A stretch of DNA of 64,000 nucleotides from Burkholderia sp. WP9 (GCF_900104795.1 NZ_FNTG01000002.1:2294001-2358000); one strand, 5' to 3'; positions 17,530 through 27,112 are shown, numbered from the stretch's first letter. Notes: a model not told the origin generated them from the letters alone. Program-made: numbers and translations.

Positions 17530-17973
17530 TCAATGCGTGCAGATCACCGCCGTCAGCAGTAACGGAATGACCATGTGTACAACGGCGGTGCTTCCGGCCG
17601 CGCGCAAGCGCTTTTCGACCGACTCGCTCGGTGCGGATAACACGGCGCCGTACAGCGGGCCGGCGAGTGCCTGGCCGCGGCCTTTCTTGAACATCTCGTC
17701 GTCCGGTTCGTAGCCGAGCACGGCATAGACGCGAAACCCGAACGCGGTCATGTCGCTGCCATGTACCGGTCGAAACGCGTTGACCGAATTCGTGTCGATC
17801 CGCATTGGATTCGGCTCGATGTACTTGTCTTCGATGAGCTGCCCGATGAAATCGTGGGGACGCGCCTGGCAGTCGAATTGCGCGTCGAGCGCGTACGCGT
17901 GCGAGGCCGGCGTATAAAAGCCGACGCTCGAGGCGAGTAGAGCTGCAACTGCGGTGAGAGGACGAGGTGCCAT
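17530..17973 (-). CDS. exported hypothetical protein
   Basis: A 147-residue protein with a signal peptide (about 1-27, ending SHAYA) and a hydrophobic last segment VVHMVIPLLLTAVIC that could be a C-terminal membrane anchor. Two cysteines are seen, one early in the mature part (FDCQ) and one at the very end. It resembles lineage-restricted hypothetical proteins of Burkholderiaceae. It sits 73 bp upstream of the TfoX-like gene on the same strand, so cotranscription is possible. No function can be assigned. Confidence 0.62.
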   Translation of the reverse strand: MAPRPLTAVAALLASSVGFYTPASHAYALDAQFDCQARPHDFIGQLIEDKYIEPNPMRIDTNSVNAFRPVHGSDMTAFGFRVYAVLGYEPDDEMFKKGRGQALAGPLYGAVLSAPSESVEKRLRAAGSTAVVHMVIPLLLTAVICTH

Positions 17974-18150
17974 GGCTAACATGCCTGAACTGCGAGCGTC
18001 GACAGGCCGGACGCTCGCTAGTCATCAGTCTCTCACGTCCTTGCCTTTAGCGTACGTGCGTCAGCGAACCATGGTGGCGTCGGGGGCCGGTTCGCACCGG
18101 CGCTCGGTCTGCGTACCGCTCGACGCGTCAGTCACCGCGTTGTCATCATT

Positions 18151-18975
18151 CTATGTGCGGTCCTGGAACAGAGCATTGAGTTGCGCGCCGGACGCCGCGC
18201 CGGCGAAGCCGTCGAAGCGTCCCTGAACCAGCGACTGCGCGGCCTGCATGAAACCGCCCCATGCCGCACGCGCCAGCGCCCCGCCGACACTGATGCGCCG
18301 CACGCCGAGCGCGGCCACGTCCTGCACCGTGAGCGCCGACGTCGAACCGATCAGCAGATTGACGGGCTTCGGCGCCACCGCCGCCACCACGGCTTCGATC
18401 TGTTCGCGCGTCTGGATGCCCGGCGCGTACAGGCAGTCGGCGCCGGCCGCGGCATACGCCTTGAGGCGCGCAATCGTATCGTCCAGATCGGGCGAGCCGG
18501 CGAGGAAGTTCTCGGCCCGGCCGACCAACAGTGTCTCGCCGCCGGTTTCGTCGATGGCGCGGCGCGCCGCGCTGATCCGTTCCACGGCGGCTTCGATCGA
18601 AAACAGCGGCGCGGCGGCATTGCCGGTGGAGTCTTCGATCGACAGTCCGGCAACGCCGGTCCCGACGGCAAGCCTGACGCTTTCTGCGACCTCCGCCGGG
18701 TCGCGGCCGAAGCCGCTCTCGAAGTCGGCGTTGACCGGCAGATCCGTTGCTTCGACGATCTCGCGCAAGTGCGCGAGGATGGCATCGCGAGGCAGTGTGT
18801 TGTCGGCGTGTCCGGTCGACCATGCAAAGCCGGAACTGGTCGTGGCGAGCGCCTGGAAGCCGAGGGATTGCAGATAGCGCGCGCTGCCGGCATCCCACGG
18901 ATTGGGCAGGACGAAACAGCCGGAGGTGTGCAATGCCTTGAAAGCGGCGCGCTTCTCGACGACGGTGCGGGACAT
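18151..18975 (-). CDS. isocitrate lyase/PEP mutase-fold protein
   Basis: A 274-residue (beta/alpha)8 enzyme of the ICL/PEP-mutase superfamily. It starts with KRAAFKALHTSGCFVLPNPWDAGSA split over the usual first strand, and has the metal-site segment NADFESGFG and the SIEDS loop. The KKCGH loop of true isocitrate lyase is missing, so it belongs with the oxaloacetate hydrolase, carboxyPEP mutase and lyase-like group. Substrate is unknown. ATG at 18975 is preceded by GGAGAT-like sequence (CAGGAGATACGC). Confidence 0.87.
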   Translation of the reverse strand: MSRTVVEKRAAFKALHTSGCFVLPNPWDAGSARYLQSLGFQALATTSSGFAWSTGHADNTLPRDAILAHLREIVEATDLPVNADFESGFGRDPAEVAESVRLAVGTGVAGLSIEDSTGNAAAPLFSIEAAVERISAARRAIDETGGETLLVGRAENFLAGSPDLDDTIARLKAYAAAGADCLYAPGIQTREQIEAVVAAVAPKPVNLLIGSTSALTVQDVAALGVRRISVGGALARAAWGGFMQAAQSLVQGRFDGFAGAASGAQLNALFQDRT

Positions 18976-19278
18976 GCGTATCTCCTGAAAACGGACGAGC
19001 GTGAGGCGCTCGTGTTGTGATGTGACAGGGCGGCGATGGACCTCATCATCCGTGAAATTCGACCGGTTGTGTCGGTTATACGTATGTTCGGAAAGGCAAG
19101 ACGGACAACGGTCGACAGCGTGCGCGACAGCATGGGAACCGAGCGCAATACGCCATCGAAATGGAAAATAAATTCTATTATTATTTATTTGGCAATTATT
19201 CTTGCAGATGCGCCGGATTGTCTTCTATGCTTGACCTCAAACGCCGCTGCAACGCGGTGAGGCTCACAGGAGACAGTC
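18976..19278. other. divergent intergenic region with AT-rich block
   Basis: This 303-bp gap separates divergent genes. Bases 19160-19205 are strikingly AT-rich against the GC-rich surroundings, a pattern expected for an UP element or H-NS-like binding. A plausible promoter for the dioxygenase gene is TTGCAG (19202-19207) with TATGCT (19226-19231) at an 18-bp spacing. A 74-codon open frame across it has no coding character. Confidence 0.4.
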
Positions 19279-20133
19279 GTGGACAGGATCGAAACGAATG
19301 ACGCGACACCGGGCGTGGTAGTCGAGGCTCTGACGCGTGGTCCCGGCGCGATATGCCTACGCGGACTGTTCAGCGAAAGCCAGGTGGCGGAGGCACGCCG
19401 CGTGGTGATGGCTCATTCGGAAGATCGCGCGCAAACCGTCACGCATTTTCAGGGGCAGGCCGCGGAAGAACAGCGGCTTCACTTGCAGCGGCGCGTGTGG
19501 AATCTGCTCGCCAAGGGCGACGTATTCTCCGAGATGTCGGAGCAGCCTGTGATCGTGGATGCGATGCGCCGCTTTCTCGGCGACGACTTCATCATGGGCT
19601 CGATCGCGGCCAACCGTATTCTGCCCGGCGGGCCCGGCCAGGAACCGCACATCGACTATCCATACTGGGACTACCACATGCCGGACACGTTTCCGCTCGG
19701 CATCAACACGTCGTTCCCGCTCAATGCGCAGGTGACGATTCCGCTCGACTCCTTTACGGCCGAGACCGGCGCGACGGCGTTCGTGCCGCACACGCAGCAC
19801 GAATTGCGCTATCCGGCGGAAGGCGACCGGTTCTTTGAGCGTTGCCAACGCATGACGGCCGAGCCGGGCGATGCCATCGTGTTCTTCGGCGCGACCTGGC
19901 ATTGCGCGATGCCCAATCGCAGCACGCAGGATCGCAGCGCCGTGCTGATCCAGTACTTGCCCAAGTTCGTGAAGCCGATGGAAGACCTGCGCGCAATGGT
20001 CGGCGAAGAGTTCGTCAAACGGGCGAGTCCGACCATGCGTCAGTTGCTCGGCCTCAATTTCCCCTACCCGCAGAACCTCGACGAGATCGCCGTGGCGACC
20101 AACGCCGAGGGTCGCAAGAATGCGATGCGTTGA
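19279..20133 (+). CDS. phytanoyl-CoA dioxygenase (PhyH) family protein
   Basis: A 284-residue Fe(II)/2-oxoglutarate-dependent oxygenase. The metal triad is visible as HID (His124, Asp126) and the distal WHCAMPN (His208), with Arg214 placed to bind 2-oxoglutarate. GTG at 19279 is chosen because AGGAGA lies 5-7 bp upstream. The family hydroxylates acyl-CoAs, small acids or natural products; no acyl-CoA gene is adjacent, so the substrate is open. A LysR gene lies convergent on the other side with a 37-bp gap. Confidence 0.88.
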   Translation: MDRIETNDATPGVVVEALTRGPGAICLRGLFSESQVAEARRVVMAHSEDRAQTVTHFQGQAAEEQRLHLQRRVWNLLAKGDVFSEMSEQPVIVDAMRRFLGDDFIMGSIAANRILPGGPGQEPHIDYPYWDYHMPDTFPLGINTSFPLNAQVTIPLDSFTAETGATAFVPHTQHELRYPAEGDRFFERCQRMTAEPGDAIVFFGATWHCAMPNRSTQDRSAVLIQYLPKFVKPMEDLRAMVGEEFVKRASPTMRQLLGLNFPYPQNLDEIAVATNAEGRKNAMR

Positions 20134-20170
20134 GGCAGGGCGCGACCGCGCTTGCCGGAATAAAGTGACG

Positions 20171-21043
20171 CTAGCGGAAAATCTCCGCAATCAGGTTAGC
20201 CACGGTCCGGATCCGCTCGCTGTCGCGCAATGCCGGATGCAGCACCATCCACACGTCCTGATCGAGCGACTTGATATGCTTCTCCACGCAGACGAGGTCG
20301 CTCGTCGTGTCACCGGCCAGTTGGGCAAGGACGCCGAGTCCTGAGCCGCCCAGAACGCCGTCGAATACGCCCATGCCGTAGCTGCTGCGCAGCGACGGCG
20401 CCGGGGCGCCCGGCAGCGTTTTCAGCCATTGCGTGGCCGGGTGATCGGGCTGCCGGTCGTCGTAACCGACGAACGACAGCTTGTCCCACTCCTTCTTCAC
20501 GATCGCCGCGCGGTGGCGAAGGTAGTAGTCGCGCGAGCCGTAGAGCCCGAAGCGGATCCGCCCGATCCGCCGAACATACAGGTCACCTTCTTCCGGGCAC
20601 TCGGACCACAGGGCGATGTCCGCCTCGCGACGTGCAAGGCTATAGGGGCGGCGCGAAGTGAGCACTTCGATCGCGAGCCCGGGCAGCCTGTCCTGAAACG
20701 AGCCGAGCAGCTTCAGCAGAATGTACGACGGCCACTCGACGGCGTTGATCCGCACCGTGCCGTGCGCAGCCGCGCCGCCATTCACGTCCGCGGCGCGTTC
20801 GATCTGGTGAGCCAGGTCCTCCATCTGCTCCGCCCAGGCCAACACCCGGGCGCCGAACGCGGTCATGGTACAGCCGGACGGCACCCGGTCGACGAGCGGT
20901 TCGCCCAGCCGCCTTTCCAGCTCGGTGAGGCGGCGCGACAAGGTTGGCGCGCTCAGGTCGCACGCCGCCGCGGCGGATCGCATCGTTCCCTCGCGGGCGA
21001 TTGCGACCAGAATTCGAAGGTCGTCCCAATCGACGTGTTCCAT
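20171..21043 (-). CDS. LysR-type regulator
   Basis: A 290-residue LTTR. The winged helix covers about residues 5-65 (LRILVAIAREGTMRSAAA, LSRRLTELERRLGEPL) and the remainder is a substrate-binding effector domain. The start at 21043 (MEHVDWDD) is chosen from the usual LTTR N-terminus; there is no good ribosome site and the frame is open to 21115. It is divergent from rbsB (194 bp), so it is a candidate regulator of the ribose operon, although RbsR proteins are normally LacI-type. Confidence 0.86.
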   Translation of the reverse strand: MEHVDWDDLRILVAIAREGTMRSAAAACDLSAPTLSRRLTELERRLGEPLVDRVPSGCTMTAFGARVLAWAEQMEDLAHQIERAADVNGGAAAHGTVRINAVEWPSYILLKLLGSFQDRLPGLAIEVLTSRRPYSLARREADIALWSECPEEGDLYVRRIGRIRFGLYGSRDYYLRHRAAIVKKEWDKLSFVGYDDRQPDHPATQWLKTLPGAPAPSLRSSYGMGVFDGVLGGSGLGVLAQLAGDTTSDLVCVEKHIKSLDQDVWMVLHPALRDSERIRTVANLIAEIFR

Positions 21044-21237
21044 TTTTGAAACGATAGGTTTTGAAATTTGGCATAGCATAACGCAGTTCGCGAGGATAGG
21101 ATTGGATCTGGCCATACTTGCCCGGCATCACACGACGAGACCTGCAAGGTCCGGCATGGCGTGGCAAGTGCGGCGTTCCTGCCCATCACACGACTCATCG
21201 GCTCTCAGTAGACCGAACGAGCGATACGGAGACATCA

Positions 21238-22203
21238 ATGATTCGCCATTTTCTACCGGCGCGGCGTCGCGCCATCGCAGCCGGCGCGGCTTTCCTCGCC
21301 GTGTCGATTTTGCCGATGCCGGCGGCATTCGCCCAGGCCGCGCATAAGCCGAAAGTTGCGCTTGTCATGAAGTCGCTGGCGAACGAATTTTTCCTGACCA
21401 TGGAAACGGGCGCCAAGGATTATCAGAAGCAGAATCCGGCGAAATTCGACCTGGTCACCAACGGCATCAAGGACGAGACGGACACCGCGAACCAGATCCG
21501 CATCGTCGAGCAGATGATCGTCTCGAAGGTCGACGCGCTGGTGATTGCACCGGCCGACTCGAAGGCGCTCGTGCCGGTTCTGAAGAAAGCGGTCGACGCC
21601 GGCATCATCGTGGTCAATATCGACAACAAGCTGGACGGCGACGTCCTCAAATCGAAAGACCTGAATATCCCGTTCGTCGGGCCGGATAACGCGAAGGGCG
21701 CACAGAAGGTCGGCGACTACCTGGCCAAGCACCTGAAGTCGGGTGACAACGTCGGCATTATCGAAGGCGTCTCGACCACGACCAATGCGCAGCAACGCAC
21801 TGCCGGCTTCAAGCAGGCCATGGCGGCGGGCGGCATGAAGGTCGTCTCGCTGCAATCGGGCGAATGGGAAATCGACAAGGGCAACGCCGTGGCGAGCCAG
21901 ATCCTCAACGCGAATCCGGACGTCAAGGCCTTGCTGTGCGGCAACGACAACATGGCGATCGGCGCCGTATCGGCCGTGCGCGCGGCCGGCAAGGCCGGCA
22001 AGGTGCAGGTGGTCGGCTACGACGACATCAATGCGATCAAGCCCATGCTCGCCGACGGCCGCGTTCTCGCCACCGCCAATCAGTACGCCGCGAAGCAGGC
22101 TGTGTTCGGTATCGACACGGCTTTGAAAGCACTCTCCGCACACAAGAAACAGTCTGAATTGTCCGGCGTCGTCGAAACGCCTGTCGATCTGGTCACCAAG
22201 TAA
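21238..22203 (+). CDS. rbsB: ribose-type ABC transporter substrate-binding protein
   Basis: A 321-residue periplasmic sugar-binding protein. An arginine-rich N-terminus (RHFLPARRRAI) precedes a hydrophobic core and an AFA cleavage site around residue 31. Mature features include PADSKALVPVLKKAVDAGI, NIPFVGPDN and ALLCGNDNMAIGA of the ribose/galactose-binding group. GGAGA precedes the ATG at 21238. It heads the rbsB-A-C-K operon. Ribose is inferred from the operon partners (RbsK and a nucleoside hydrolase). Confidence 0.9.
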   Translation: MIRHFLPARRRAIAAGAAFLAVSILPMPAAFAQAAHKPKVALVMKSLANEFFLTMETGAKDYQKQNPAKFDLVTNGIKDETDTANQIRIVEQMIVSKVDALVIAPADSKALVPVLKKAVDAGIIVVNIDNKLDGDVLKSKDLNIPFVGPDNAKGAQKVGDYLAKHLKSGDNVGIIEGVSTTTNAQQRTAGFKQAMAAGGMKVVSLQSGEWEIDKGNAVASQILNANPDVKALLCGNDNMAIGAVSAVRAAGKAGKVQVVGYDDINAIKPMLADGRVLATANQYAAKQAVFGIDTALKALSAHKKQSELSGVVETPVDLVTK

Positions 22204-22215
22204 GCGTGGTGCAAC

Positions 22216-22244
22216 GCGTGGCCCGCTCCGTCAAGGGGCCACGC
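22216..22244 (+). other. intercistronic stem-loop between rbsB and rbsA
   Basis: GCGTGGCCC (22216-22224) pairs with GGGCCACGC (22236-22244) across an 11-nt loop, immediately after the rbsB stop and 31 bp before rbsA. There is no T-tract, so it is unlikely to stop all transcription. Similar hairpins protect binding-protein mRNA and raise its level above the ATPase and permease. Confidence 0.55.
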
Positions 22245-22275
22245 TGACTGATTTCTGTCCAGCTCGATCTATCCG

Positions 22276-23889
22276 ATGTCCATTCCCATTCCCTCCCTTG
22301 CCGATGCCCCGCCCGTGCTCCGTGTTCAGGGCATCGGCAAGACCTATGCCGAACCCGTGCTCGCCGACGTATCGCTGGAACTGCGCGCGGGCGAAGTGCT
22401 CGCGCTGACCGGCGAGAACGGCGCGGGCAAGAGCACCTTGTCCAAAATCATAGGTGGCCTCGTTACGCCGACTACCGGCTCGATGACTCTCGGCGGCGCG
22501 GCGTACGCGCCGGCCAGCCGCAAGGACGCCGAGGCGCTCGGCGTGCGCATGGTCATGCAGGAGTTGAACCTCCTGCCGACGCTCACGGTGGCAGAGAATC
22601 TGTTTCTGAACCGCTTGCCGCGGCGCGGCATGTTCGGCTGGATCGACCGCGCCAAACTGCGCGAAGACGCGCGGCACGCCATGGCGCAAGTCGGACTCGA
22701 CGCGATCGATCCCGACACGTTGGTTGGCACGCTCGGTATCGGGCATCAGCAGATGGTCGAGATCGCGCGCAATCTGATCGGCGACTGTCGCGTGCTGATT
22801 CTCGACGAACCGACCGCGATGTTGACCGCGCGCGAAGTCGATCTGCTGTTCGAGCAGGTCGAGCGGCTCAAGGCGCGCGGCGTGGCACTGGTGTATATCT
22901 CGCACCGGCTCGAAGAATTGAAGCGAATCGCGCGGCACGCTGCCGTGTTGCGCGACGGCCGCCTCGTGCATGTCGACGAGATGGCCAACCTCACGACCGA
23001 TCGTCTCGTGACGCTGATGGTGGGCCGCGATATCGGCGACAGGATCGATCTCGGCGAGCGGCGCATCGGCGAGGTGGCGTTCAAGGTCAGCGGCATGACG
23101 CGCGAGCCGGTGGTGCGCGACGTGTCCTTCGAGGTCAAGGCCGGCGAGATTTTCGGCATCAGCGGCCTGATTGGCGCAGGCCGCACGGAGCTGATGCGGC
23201 TCATTTATGGCGCGGACCGCGCGGACGCCGGCAGCGTCTCGATCCGACGTGAAGGCGGTTCGCCCGTACCCGTGGCGATCGCCTCGCCATCGGACGCCGT
23301 GAAGCACGGCATCGCACTGATCACTGAAGATCGCAAAGGCGAGGGGCTTCTGCTGACCCAGCCGATCGCCGCCAACATCTCGCTCGGCCACCTGCGCGCC
23401 GTGTCGAGCAAGGGTGTGGTGGACGGCCGTCGCGAGGCGGCCTTGGCGCACCAGCAGATCGACGCCATGCGCATTCGCAGCGCCGGGCCGTCGCAGCCGG
23501 TGTCGGAGCTGTCCGGCGGCAACCAGCAGAAGGTGGTGATCGGCCGGTGGCTCGCGCGCGATTGCACGGTGCTGCTATTTGACGAACCCACGCGCGGCAT
23601 CGACGTCGGCGCGAAGTTCGATATTTATGCATTGATGGGCGCGCTGGCCCGCGAAGGCCGTGCTCTCGTGGTCGTATCGAGCGATCTGCGCGAATTGATG
23701 GCGATTTGCGACCGGATCGGCGTGATGTCGGCGGGACGGATGACGGGCCTGTTCGAACGCGGCAACTGGACTCAGGACGCCCTGCTGGCCGCGGCATTCG
23801 CAGGCTACGCGAAGCGCGAGGACCTGCTGCGCGAGCCGATCAAACCCGACGCCAAAGCGCCCGACGAAAGCAAATTTGTGGAGTATTGA
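22276..23889 (+). CDS. rbsA: ribose-type ABC transporter ATP-binding protein
   Basis: A 537-residue double ATPase of the sugar importer class. First cassette: Walker A GENGAGKST (46-54) and VLILDEPTAMLT. Second cassette: the usual degenerate Walker A SGLIGAGRTEL, signature LSGGNQQK, and Walker B VLLFDEPTRGID. Two fused cassettes with a degenerate second site are normal for RbsA/MglA. It powers uptake through RbsC. It is separated from rbsB by a stem-loop and is followed 2 bp later by rbsC. Confidence 0.95.
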   Translation: MSIPIPSLADAPPVLRVQGIGKTYAEPVLADVSLELRAGEVLALTGENGAGKSTLSKIIGGLVTPTTGSMTLGGAAYAPASRKDAEALGVRMVMQELNLLPTLTVAENLFLNRLPRRGMFGWIDRAKLREDARHAMAQVGLDAIDPDTLVGTLGIGHQQMVEIARNLIGDCRVLILDEPTAMLTAREVDLLFEQVERLKARGVALVYISHRLEELKRIARHAAVLRDGRLVHVDEMANLTTDRLVTLMVGRDIGDRIDLGERRIGEVAFKVSGMTREPVVRDVSFEVKAGEIFGISGLIGAGRTELMRLIYGADRADAGSVSIRREGGSPVPVAIASPSDAVKHGIALITEDRKGEGLLLTQPIAANISLGHLRAVSSKGVVDGRREAALAHQQIDAMRIRSAGPSQPVSELSGGNQQKVVIGRWLARDCTVLLFDEPTRGIDVGAKFDIYALMGALAREGRALVVVSSDLRELMAICDRIGVMSAGRMTGLFERGNWTQDALLAAAFAGYAKREDLLREPIKPDAKAPDESKFVEY

Positions 23890-23891
23890 GC

Positions 23892-24893
23892 ATGACCGTA
23901 GAAACCAGCCTGCCTACAGTGCAGAACGAACCACCCAAGCATGCAAAGCCGCTCGGCACGCGCCTCGGCTTTTCGAACTACATCGGACTGCTCGGCGCGC
24001 TCCTCGGGATGATCGTACTGTTCTCGCTGCTGAGTTCGCACTTCCTGACCTACGACACATTCAGCACGATCGCGAACCAGATTCCCGATCTCGTCGTGAT
24101 GTCGATCGGCATGACCTTCGTGCTGATCATTGCCGGCATCGATCTGTCGATCGGCTCGGTGCTGGCGCTCGGCGCGGCGCTCACGAGCGTCGCGGCCTTG
24201 CAGTGGCATTGGGCGGCGTTGCCCGCGGCCTTGCTCGGCATGGCCGGCGCGACCCTGACGGGCTGCGTGACCGGCGCGATCACGGTGGCCTGGCGGATTC
24301 CGTCGTTCATCGTGTCGCTCGGCGTGCTGGAGGCGGCGCGGGGTCTCGCGTATCAGTTGACCAACTCGCGCACGGCCTATATCGGCGACGCGTTCGATTT
24401 TCTCTCCAACCCCATCGCGTTCGGCATTTCGCCGGCGTTCATCATTGCCATTGTGGTGATGGTCGCCGCGCAGTTCGTGCTCACGCGCACGGTCTTCGGC
24501 CGCTATCTGGTCGGCATCGGCACGAATGAGGAGGCGGTGCGCCTTGCGGGCGTCAATCCGAGGCCCTACAAGATTGCGGTATTCGCGATGATGGGTCTGC
24601 TGGCCGGCCTTGCTTCACTGTTCCAGATTTCGCGGCTCGAGGCCGCCGATCCGAATGCCGGGCAGGGTATCGAATTGCAGGTGATCGCGGCGGTGGTTAT
24701 CGGCGGAACGAGTTTGATGGGCGGGCGCGGTTCGGTGACGAGCACCTTCTTTGGCGTGTTGATCATCTCGGTGCTTGCCGCGGGGCTCGCGCAGATCGGC
24801 GCGACTGAGCCGACCAAGCGCATTATTACGGGAGCTGTCATTGTCGTCGCCGTCGTGCTGGATACTTATCGAAGCCGGCGTCGCGCCGCATAA
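23892..24893 (+). CDS. rbsC: ribose-type ABC transporter permease
   Basis: A 333-residue inner-membrane permease with about nine hydrophobic segments after a ~40-residue cytoplasmic N-terminus. Conserved BPD_transp_2 features are visible: MTFVLIIAGIDLSIGSVLAL and the EAA-like GTNEEAVRLAGV loop that contacts the ATPase. It starts two bases after the rbsA stop, showing tight coupling. One RbsC dimer with RbsA would import the RbsB-bound sugar. Confidence 0.94.
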   Translation: MTVETSLPTVQNEPPKHAKPLGTRLGFSNYIGLLGALLGMIVLFSLLSSHFLTYDTFSTIANQIPDLVVMSIGMTFVLIIAGIDLSIGSVLALGAALTSVAALQWHWAALPAALLGMAGATLTGCVTGAITVAWRIPSFIVSLGVLEAARGLAYQLTNSRTAYIGDAFDFLSNPIAFGISPAFIIAIVVMVAAQFVLTRTVFGRYLVGIGTNEEAVRLAGVNPRPYKIAVFAMMGLLAGLASLFQISRLEAADPNAGQGIELQVIAAVVIGGTSLMGGRGSVTSTFFGVLIISVLAAGLAQIGATEPTKRIITGAVIVVAVVLDTYRSRRRAA

Positions 24894-24953
24894 TCGGATC
24901 ATTCGGTGAATGGTGGGCCGCAATCGTGTTGCGTGGGATGGGAGTAATTAAAA

Positions 24954-25886
24954 GTGTCAAAAGAAACTAAGCAGGGTCGCGTTCTGGTGGTCGGCAGCAT
25001 CAATACGGATCTGGTCGCCCGTGCGCCGCATTTGCCGCGCCCAGGCGAGACGATCGGCGGGCACGAGTTCTCGCAGGTTGCCGGCGGCAAGGGCGGGAAC
25101 CAGGCTGTCGCGGCCGCGCGCATCGGCGCGCAGGTGGCCATGGTCGGATGTGTCGGGAAAGACGCGAACGGCGCGCAGCGGGTCAAGGATCTGGAAGCGG
25201 AAGGTATCGACTGCAGCGGCGTCGAGGTTCATCCGACCCAGCCCACCGGCGTTGCCATGGTAACGGTGTCGGACGACGGGCAGAATACGATCGTCGTGGT
25301 CGCGGGTAGCAACGGCGAACTCACGCCACAGAGCGTGGCTCGCCATGAGGCGGCCATTAAGGCGTGCGATGTCGTGGTCTGCCAGCTCGAAACGCCGTGG
25401 GATTCCGTCCACGCGACGCTCGCACTGGCTCGGCGGCTCGGCAAGATCACCGTGTTGAACCCGGCGCCGGCAACGGGGCCGTTGCCGGCGGAATGGCTGC
25501 CGCTCGTCGACTACCTCGTGCCGAACGAGGTCGAGGCCGCGATCCTGGCCGGCCTGCCCGTCGAATCGCAAAGCGGCGCCCGCCGCGCGGCGACGGAGCT
25601 GCAAAGAGGCGGCGCGCGCAATGTGATCGTCACGCTCGGCGCGCAGGGGGCTTATCTCCTCGTGGAAGGCGGCGAGGGCATGCATTTTCCCGCGCCGCAA
25701 GTGCAAGCAGTCGACACCACGGCGGCCGGCGACACGTTTATCGGCGTCTTTGCCGCGCAACTCGCCTCACGGCAGCCGCTGGAAGGCGCGATCAACCTCG
25801 CGCAACGCGCGGCGGCGATTTCCGTGACGCGTGCCGGCGCGCAGCCTTCAATACCCACTCGCGCGGAAGTGGATAGCGCCGCCTGA
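24954..25886 (+). CDS. rbsK: ribokinase
   Basis: A 310-residue PfkB-family kinase. It shows the N-terminal GSINTDLV, the substrate-binding GGKGGNQAVAAAR and the C-terminal anion-hole/catalytic-base motif TTAAGDTFIGVF (catalytic Asp). It phosphorylates ribose to ribose-5-phosphate in the cytoplasm. GTG at 24954 follows a GGGAG site. As the fourth gene of the operon it commits the imported sugar to the pentose phosphate pathway. Confidence 0.94.
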   Translation: MSKETKQGRVLVVGSINTDLVARAPHLPRPGETIGGHEFSQVAGGKGGNQAVAAARIGAQVAMVGCVGKDANGAQRVKDLEAEGIDCSGVEVHPTQPTGVAMVTVSDDGQNTIVVVAGSNGELTPQSVARHEAAIKACDVVVCQLETPWDSVHATLALARRLGKITVLNPAPATGPLPAEWLPLVDYLVPNEVEAAILAGLPVESQSGARRAATELQRGGARNVIVTLGAQGAYLLVEGGEGMHFPAPQVQAVDTTAAGDTFIGVFAAQLASRQPLEGAINLAQRAAAISVTRAGAQPSIPTRAEVDSAA

Positions 25887-26008
25887 CACGGATGCCGGTT
25901 GTGACATGAGGCGGTCCGTACTGCCACTTTCGGTGGCTCGACGTTGATTTATCGGCACCATCTCGCGATGGTGTTCCCTTATCAATCACGCTCTCGAATG
26001 GACGAAAC

Positions 26009-27112
26009 ATGAGATCACAATGTATAGGCATACTGATGATGTCGCTGGGTCTCGCTGCGTGCGGAGGAAGTATATCGACCACGGATCCTCTCGCTAACGC
26101 GCCGAAGATCATCATCGATTCAGACTTCAATACGATGGGGGACGACGGCCAGTTGTTCGCCATGACCACGCAGTTGATGGGACAGGGCAAGGTCAATCTG
26201 CTCGGACTCACTGTCGTTACCGGCAACGACTGGCTGCTTCAGGAAGAATCGGATGCGATCAAGGCAGTGGAGCGCATGGGCGTGCAGAACGTGGTGGGTG
26301 TCTACGGCGGCGCGGATTATCCGTTGCACTACGATGTGGCCAGTATTCGCGCCCAGCAGGCGGCTAACCCGCAAGGCTATTTTGGGGCATGGAGCCGCCC
26401 CGAGCCTACCCAGCAGTCGCAGCTAGTGGCTCCGCCGGATGGCTTCGCGGTGTCGACGAAACTGCAGACGCAGAGCGCTGCGGATTTCATGATTCAGACC
26501 ATCAAGCGTTATCCGAACCAGGTCACCATTCTCGAAGTGGGACCCCCTACCAACCTCGCCACAGCGATCATGAAAGCGCCGGAGATCGTGCCGCTGATCA
26601 AGCGGATCGTCTATATGGGCGGCGCGATGGCTGTGCCGGGCAATGCTAACGCCGTCGGGGAGTTGAACTGGTGGTTCGATCCGCTCGCGGTACGCACGGT
26701 GTTGCAAACGCCGATTCCCCAAGCCGTGATTCCCCTCGACGTGACGAATACGGTGCCGCTGACGCAAAGCGTGTATGACCAGATCGTCAATGACCCGAAC
26801 AAGCAGACCGCGGTGACGAAGGCGTATGGGATTGCCAATGCGGGTGCATTCGCGAGTCATACCGATCTGTTCGATACGCTGACTATTGCGTACTTTCTCG
26901 ATCCTGGTTACGCCACGCAAACTAAAAGCGCCTACCTCGATATCGACACGGCGAGCGGCGAAGATCAGGGGCATGTGATGGTGTATCCCGATCAGCCGGC
27001 AGCGGGCGCTTCTCCGCAGAAAATCACCTACGTGACGCAGTTCGATAACAACCGGTTTTTCAGCCTTTATGTTGATCTGCTGACGCGACCCGTGCCGATT
27101 ACGTTGCCGTGA
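26009..27112 (+). CDS. lipoprotein nucleoside hydrolase (IUNH family)
   Basis: A 367-residue inosine/uridine-preferring nucleoside hydrolase carrying a lipoprotein signal, GLAACGG with lipidated Cys18. The calcium-binding N-terminal motif, usually DTDxGxDD, here reads DSDFNTMGDDG, and later VGPPTNLATAI and YMGGAM are typical. Export is unusual for a family known mainly as cytoplasmic. Placed 122 bp after rbsK, it could split nucleosides in the envelope and hand ribose to RbsBAC-RbsK. The family call is strong; the coupling is inferred from gene order. Confidence 0.88.
   Translation: MRSQCIGILMMSLGLAACGGSISTTDPLANAPKIIIDSDFNTMGDDGQLFAMTTQLMGQGKVNLLGLTVVTGNDWLLQEESDAIKAVERMGVQNVVGVYGGADYPLHYDVASIRAQQAANPQGYFGAWSRPEPTQQSQLVAPPDGFAVSTKLQTQSAADFMIQTIKRYPNQVTILEVGPPTNLATAIMKAPEIVPLIKRIVYMGGAMAVPGNANAVGELNWWFDPLAVRTVLQTPIPQAVIPLDVTNTVPLTQSVYDQIVNDPNKQTAVTKAYGIANAGAFASHTDLFDTLTIAYFLDPGYATQTKSAYLDIDTASGEDQGHVMVYPDQPAAGASPQKITYVTQFDNNRFFSLYVDLLTRPVPITLP

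Noticed and set aside
19036..19260. A 74-codon frame upstream of the PhyH gene
   Set aside because: It crosses the AT-rich promoter block, has no ribosome site and no recognisable pattern.
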